Source: Novosphingobium lindaniclasticum LE124 (GTDB taxonomy: Bacteria > Pseudomonadota > Alphaproteobacteria > Sphingomonadales > Sphingomonadaceae). Taken from it: a stretch of DNA of 64,000 nt. A program made the translations under genes and the position numbers. Positions 61,912 to 64,000 of the stretch are shown in pieces. Under the pieces are notes generated by a model, which ran no database searches, was not told the DNA's origin, and saw nothing but the letters and a program-made list of their open reading frames with translations. The stretch covers positions 1-64,000 of the forward strand of contig NZ_ATHL01000050.1 of the NCBI RefSeq assembly GCF_000445125.1. The letters are read 5' to 3'. Numbering within the stretch: position 1 is the stretch's first letter; every line of letters begins with the position of its first letter.

Positions 61912-63044
61912 ATCACCACCATCTCCGCTTTCAGGGCGCCGGCCTGCTTGAGCGCTTCGAGGATCGCCACGAGGTCAGAAGGCGTGACGCCCAGCAGATT
62001 GAGCGCATCGACCACGCGGGAGAGCGAGGCACCGCCCTTGAACAGGGCGACCGACCGCCTCTCCTCCTCGGTGTCGATGGCGGAATGCTGTTCCACTTCG
62101 GTCCGGCCCCGGCTGAACGGCGCGGGCTGGACGACCATGGGGTTTTCCTGGATGCGCACGGTGAGCTTGCCGTGGCTGATCGCGGCCGGCGACAGGCGCA
62201 CGGCCGAGTTGATCACGACCGTCCCGGTGCGGCTGTTGACGATGACGCGGGCGGGAGTCTCGGCGGGATCGACGTCGATCATCTCGATCGCCGCCATCAT
62301 CGAGGCGCGGGTATCGGGATCGCCCGGCAGGCGCAGGGCGACCGTGACGCCGTCCTCCACCGTGGCCGTGCCCGGCAGGCGGGTATTGATGGCGTCGCGC
62401 ACGCGGGCGGCGGTGAGAAAGTCCGAATTGAACAGGTTCCAGCGCAGGGCTTCTCCGCCCTCGAAGCCGGTCGAGACGGCGCGCTCCACGCTGCCGCCTT
62501 CGGCGATGCGGCCGACGGTCGGGATGTTGATGGTGACGTTGGAGCCGTCCCGCGCCGAAACGCCCAGGCCGCCCACCGCGAGGTTGCCTTGCGCCATGGC
62601 ATAGATCTGGCCGTCCGCCCCGTAGAGCGGGGTGAGGATCAACGCGCCGCCGCGCAGGCTCTTGGCCTTGCCGATGGTGGAGACGGTCACGTCGATGCGC
62701 TGGCCGGGCTTGGCGAAGGCGGGAAGGTCCGCCGTGATCATGACGGCGGCGGCGTTCTTCAGGCCGGGCGAGATGCCGGGCGGCAGGGTCAGGCCCATGC
62801 GACCGGAGACGCCTTTCATGGCCTGGGTCGTATATTCGAGATTGTCGTCCCCGGTGCCGGGCAGGCCGACCACCACGCCGTAGCCGGTGAGCTGGTTGGA
62901 GCGCACGCCCTGGAACTGGCCGAGATCGCGTAGCCGCTCGGCATGGGCGTCGAGCGGGGCGAGGAACACGATCAGCGATGCCAACAGCGCCGCGAGCAGC
63001 GCGGGCAGCCAGCGTTCCCGCCTGGAGAGCATGGGCGGCGGCAT
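61908..63044 (-). CDS. flgI: Flagellar P-ring protein FlgI
   Basis: 378 residues from [12 protein letters not shown]. Signal peptide ending DAHAE, then [50 protein letters not shown] and a C-terminal [38 protein letters not shown], all FlgI signatures. Forms the periplasmic ring around the rod. The start shares one base with the flgH stop (TGATG). Confidence 0.95.
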   Translation of the reverse strand: [378 protein letters not shown]

Positions 63045-63715
63045 CAGAACGGCGAAATTCGGTTGAAGAACTGGCCAAGCCAGCCCTGCCGTCCGCTGCG
63101 CATGATGGCGCCTTTGCCGGCATATTCGATGCGGGCGTCGGCGACGCGGGTGGAGGCGAGGGTATTGTCCTCGTCGATGTCGGCAAGGCGGACGATGCCG
63201 GAGAACCGCACCCATTCGTTTCCCTGGCTGACGAGCATCTTCTTCTCTCCTTTTACGAGCGCGGTTCCGTTGGGCCGCACTTCGGCGATGGTCACGGACA
63301 GGACCGAATTCAGCGAACTGGTCTGCGTCGCGCTGCCCTGACCATTGAACGTCGAGGAGGAGCTGGCGTTAAGGGCATCGGGCTTGAGAAAGGACAGCGG
63401 CCCCGAAGGCGGCGGCACGATCGCGGCGCCGCCGCTCTTCTGGCTCCGGGAGCCGGCGGTCTTGGCGGCGGTGGTCGATTCCACGAGCAGGATGGTCAGT
63501 GAATCCCCGACGCGGGCGGCGCGAGTGCCGCCGTGGAGCGGGGCATAGCCGAGAGAGACGCTGAAGATGCCGCCGGTCGCGGGTTGGGCTTGCGGGGGCG
63601 CCGGTTCCGGCAGGCTGGGCTCGAAGCCGGAGGGCCTCGGCGGCTTTTTCGCAAGTGCAGGCGTGGCGAGCACTGCCAGCGCGGCCCCGGCCAGTACGAT
63701 CCTGCGCGCGACCAT
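63044..63715 (-). CDS. flgH: Flagellar L-ring protein FlgH, without lipobox
   Basis: 223 residues from MVARRIVLAGAALAVLATPALAKK. FlgH core: GDSLTILLVESTTAAKTAGSRSQKSG, FNGQGSATQTSSLNSVLSVTIAEVRPNGTALVKGEKKMLVSQGNEWVRFSGIVRLADIDEDNTLASTRVADARIEYAGKG. FlgH is normally a lipoprotein, but the signal region ends in ALA-K with no cysteine, so it would be cut by signal peptidase I. A GTG 6 bp upstream overlapping flgG stop is an alternative start. Confidence 0.93.
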   Translation of the reverse strand: MVARRIVLAGAALAVLATPALAKKPPRPSGFEPSLPEPAPPQAQPATGGIFSVSLGYAPLHGGTRAARVGDSLTILLVESTTAAKTAGSRSQKSGGAAIVPPPSGPLSFLKPDALNASSSSTFNGQGSATQTSSLNSVLSVTIAEVRPNGTALVKGEKKMLVSQGNEWVRFSGIVRLADIDEDNTLASTRVADARIEYAGKGAIMRSGRQGWLGQFFNRISPF

Positions 63716-63717
63716 CG

Positions 63718-64000
63718 TCACAGCGTCTGGTTCGCGTTGCGCAGCATCTCGTCCACCGAGGAGATCATCTTCGAGTTGATCTCGTAGGCGCGCTGCGTCT
63801 CGATCATGTCGACCAGTTCCTCGACGATGTTGACGTTCGAGCCTTCGAGCATCCCCTGCCGCAGAAATCCGCGTCCTTCCTCTCCGGCCACGCCCAGCTG
63901 GACCGGGCCGCTGCCCGCGGTCTCGCGCAGGAAGTTGTCCGAAGCGGCCTGAAGCGCCGCCGGGTTGGTGAAATTGGCGATGGTGATCTGGCCCAGTTCG
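63718..64000 (-). CDS. flgG: Flagellar distal rod protein FlgG (C-terminal part, cut by window end)
   Basis: 93 C-terminal residues: LGQITIANFTNPAALQAASDNFLRETAGSG and NVNIVEELVDMIETQRAYEINSKMISSVDEMLRNANQTL, the strongly conserved FlgG end. The 5' part lies beyond the window. Directly upstream of flgH in the same transcript. Confidence 0.95.
   Translation of the reverse strand, partial: ELGQITIANFTNPAALQAASDNFLRETAGSGPVQLGVAGEEGRGFLRQGMLEGSNVNIVEELVDMIETQRAYEINSKMISSVDEMLRNANQTL

Noticed and set aside
1..64000. CRISPR arrays or rRNA genes
   Set aside because: No regularly spaced repeats and no rRNA sequence seen; the only tRNA found is tRNA-Thr.

Overview
The window reads as chromosome from a motile alphaproteobacterium of the Sphingomonadales (Novosphingobium/Sphingobium type). 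Support: high GC, many HWE-family histidine kinases paired with single-domain receivers, a sphingomonad-style palindromic repeat (54517-54551), and a compact alphaproteobacterial flagellar locus with a short flagellin. The assignment is inference; no rRNA or other marker gene is present.

1-17.8 kb is an accessory/signalling region. It opens inside the end of an IS21-family element that cuts off a hemerythrin-like gene, followed by an intact hemerythrin-like gene. Next come three minus-strand signalling modules: (i) a KaiC-like double ATPase, a receiver and a PAS-GAF-HWE kinase; (ii) a receiver and a very large hybrid kinase carrying two transmitter modules; (iii) a receiver and a GAF/PAS HWE kinase. 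A MarR-GNAT fusion with twin operators follows, then a coupled trio of an Xre/ParS-like antitoxin, a RES toxin and a DEDDh exonuclease, then a tyrosine integrase.

17.98-33.55 kb is a genomic island of about 15.5 kb, bounded by a perfect 45-bp direct repeat that is the 3' half of tRNA-Thr(CGU). The intact tRNA is at the right end. The integrase at 16.6-17.8 kb lies just outside the left repeat, so two islands probably sit in tandem at this tRNA. The island carries a radical SAM protein with a glycosyltransferase, a globin-coupled diguanylate cyclase with an unknown partner, a GIY-YIG-like protein, its own integrase, a RepA-like ATPase, several tiny genes (one a stand-alone copy of the integrase N-terminal domain), an Xre repressor, a run of small membrane/lipoprotein genes, and an AhdI-like (type IIH) restriction-modification system with controller, endonuclease, specificity and methylase genes.

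34.3-64 kb is chromosomal backbone: a PLP aminotransferase, an unknown gene, a LuxR/FixJ-type regulator, then an almost unbroken minus-strand flagellar block (sigma-54 activator, fliE-F-G-H-I-J-K-L-M-N-O-P-Q-R, flhB, fliD, fliS). Divergent flagellin and a DUF2490-like outer-membrane protein follow, then ahpC-ahpF, a small lipoprotein, and motA-motB with flgG-H-I-J-K-L. Notable oddities are an apparent 1-nt frameshift at the start of motB, a FliM without the usual CheY-binding N-terminus, and a FlgH without a lipobox cysteine.
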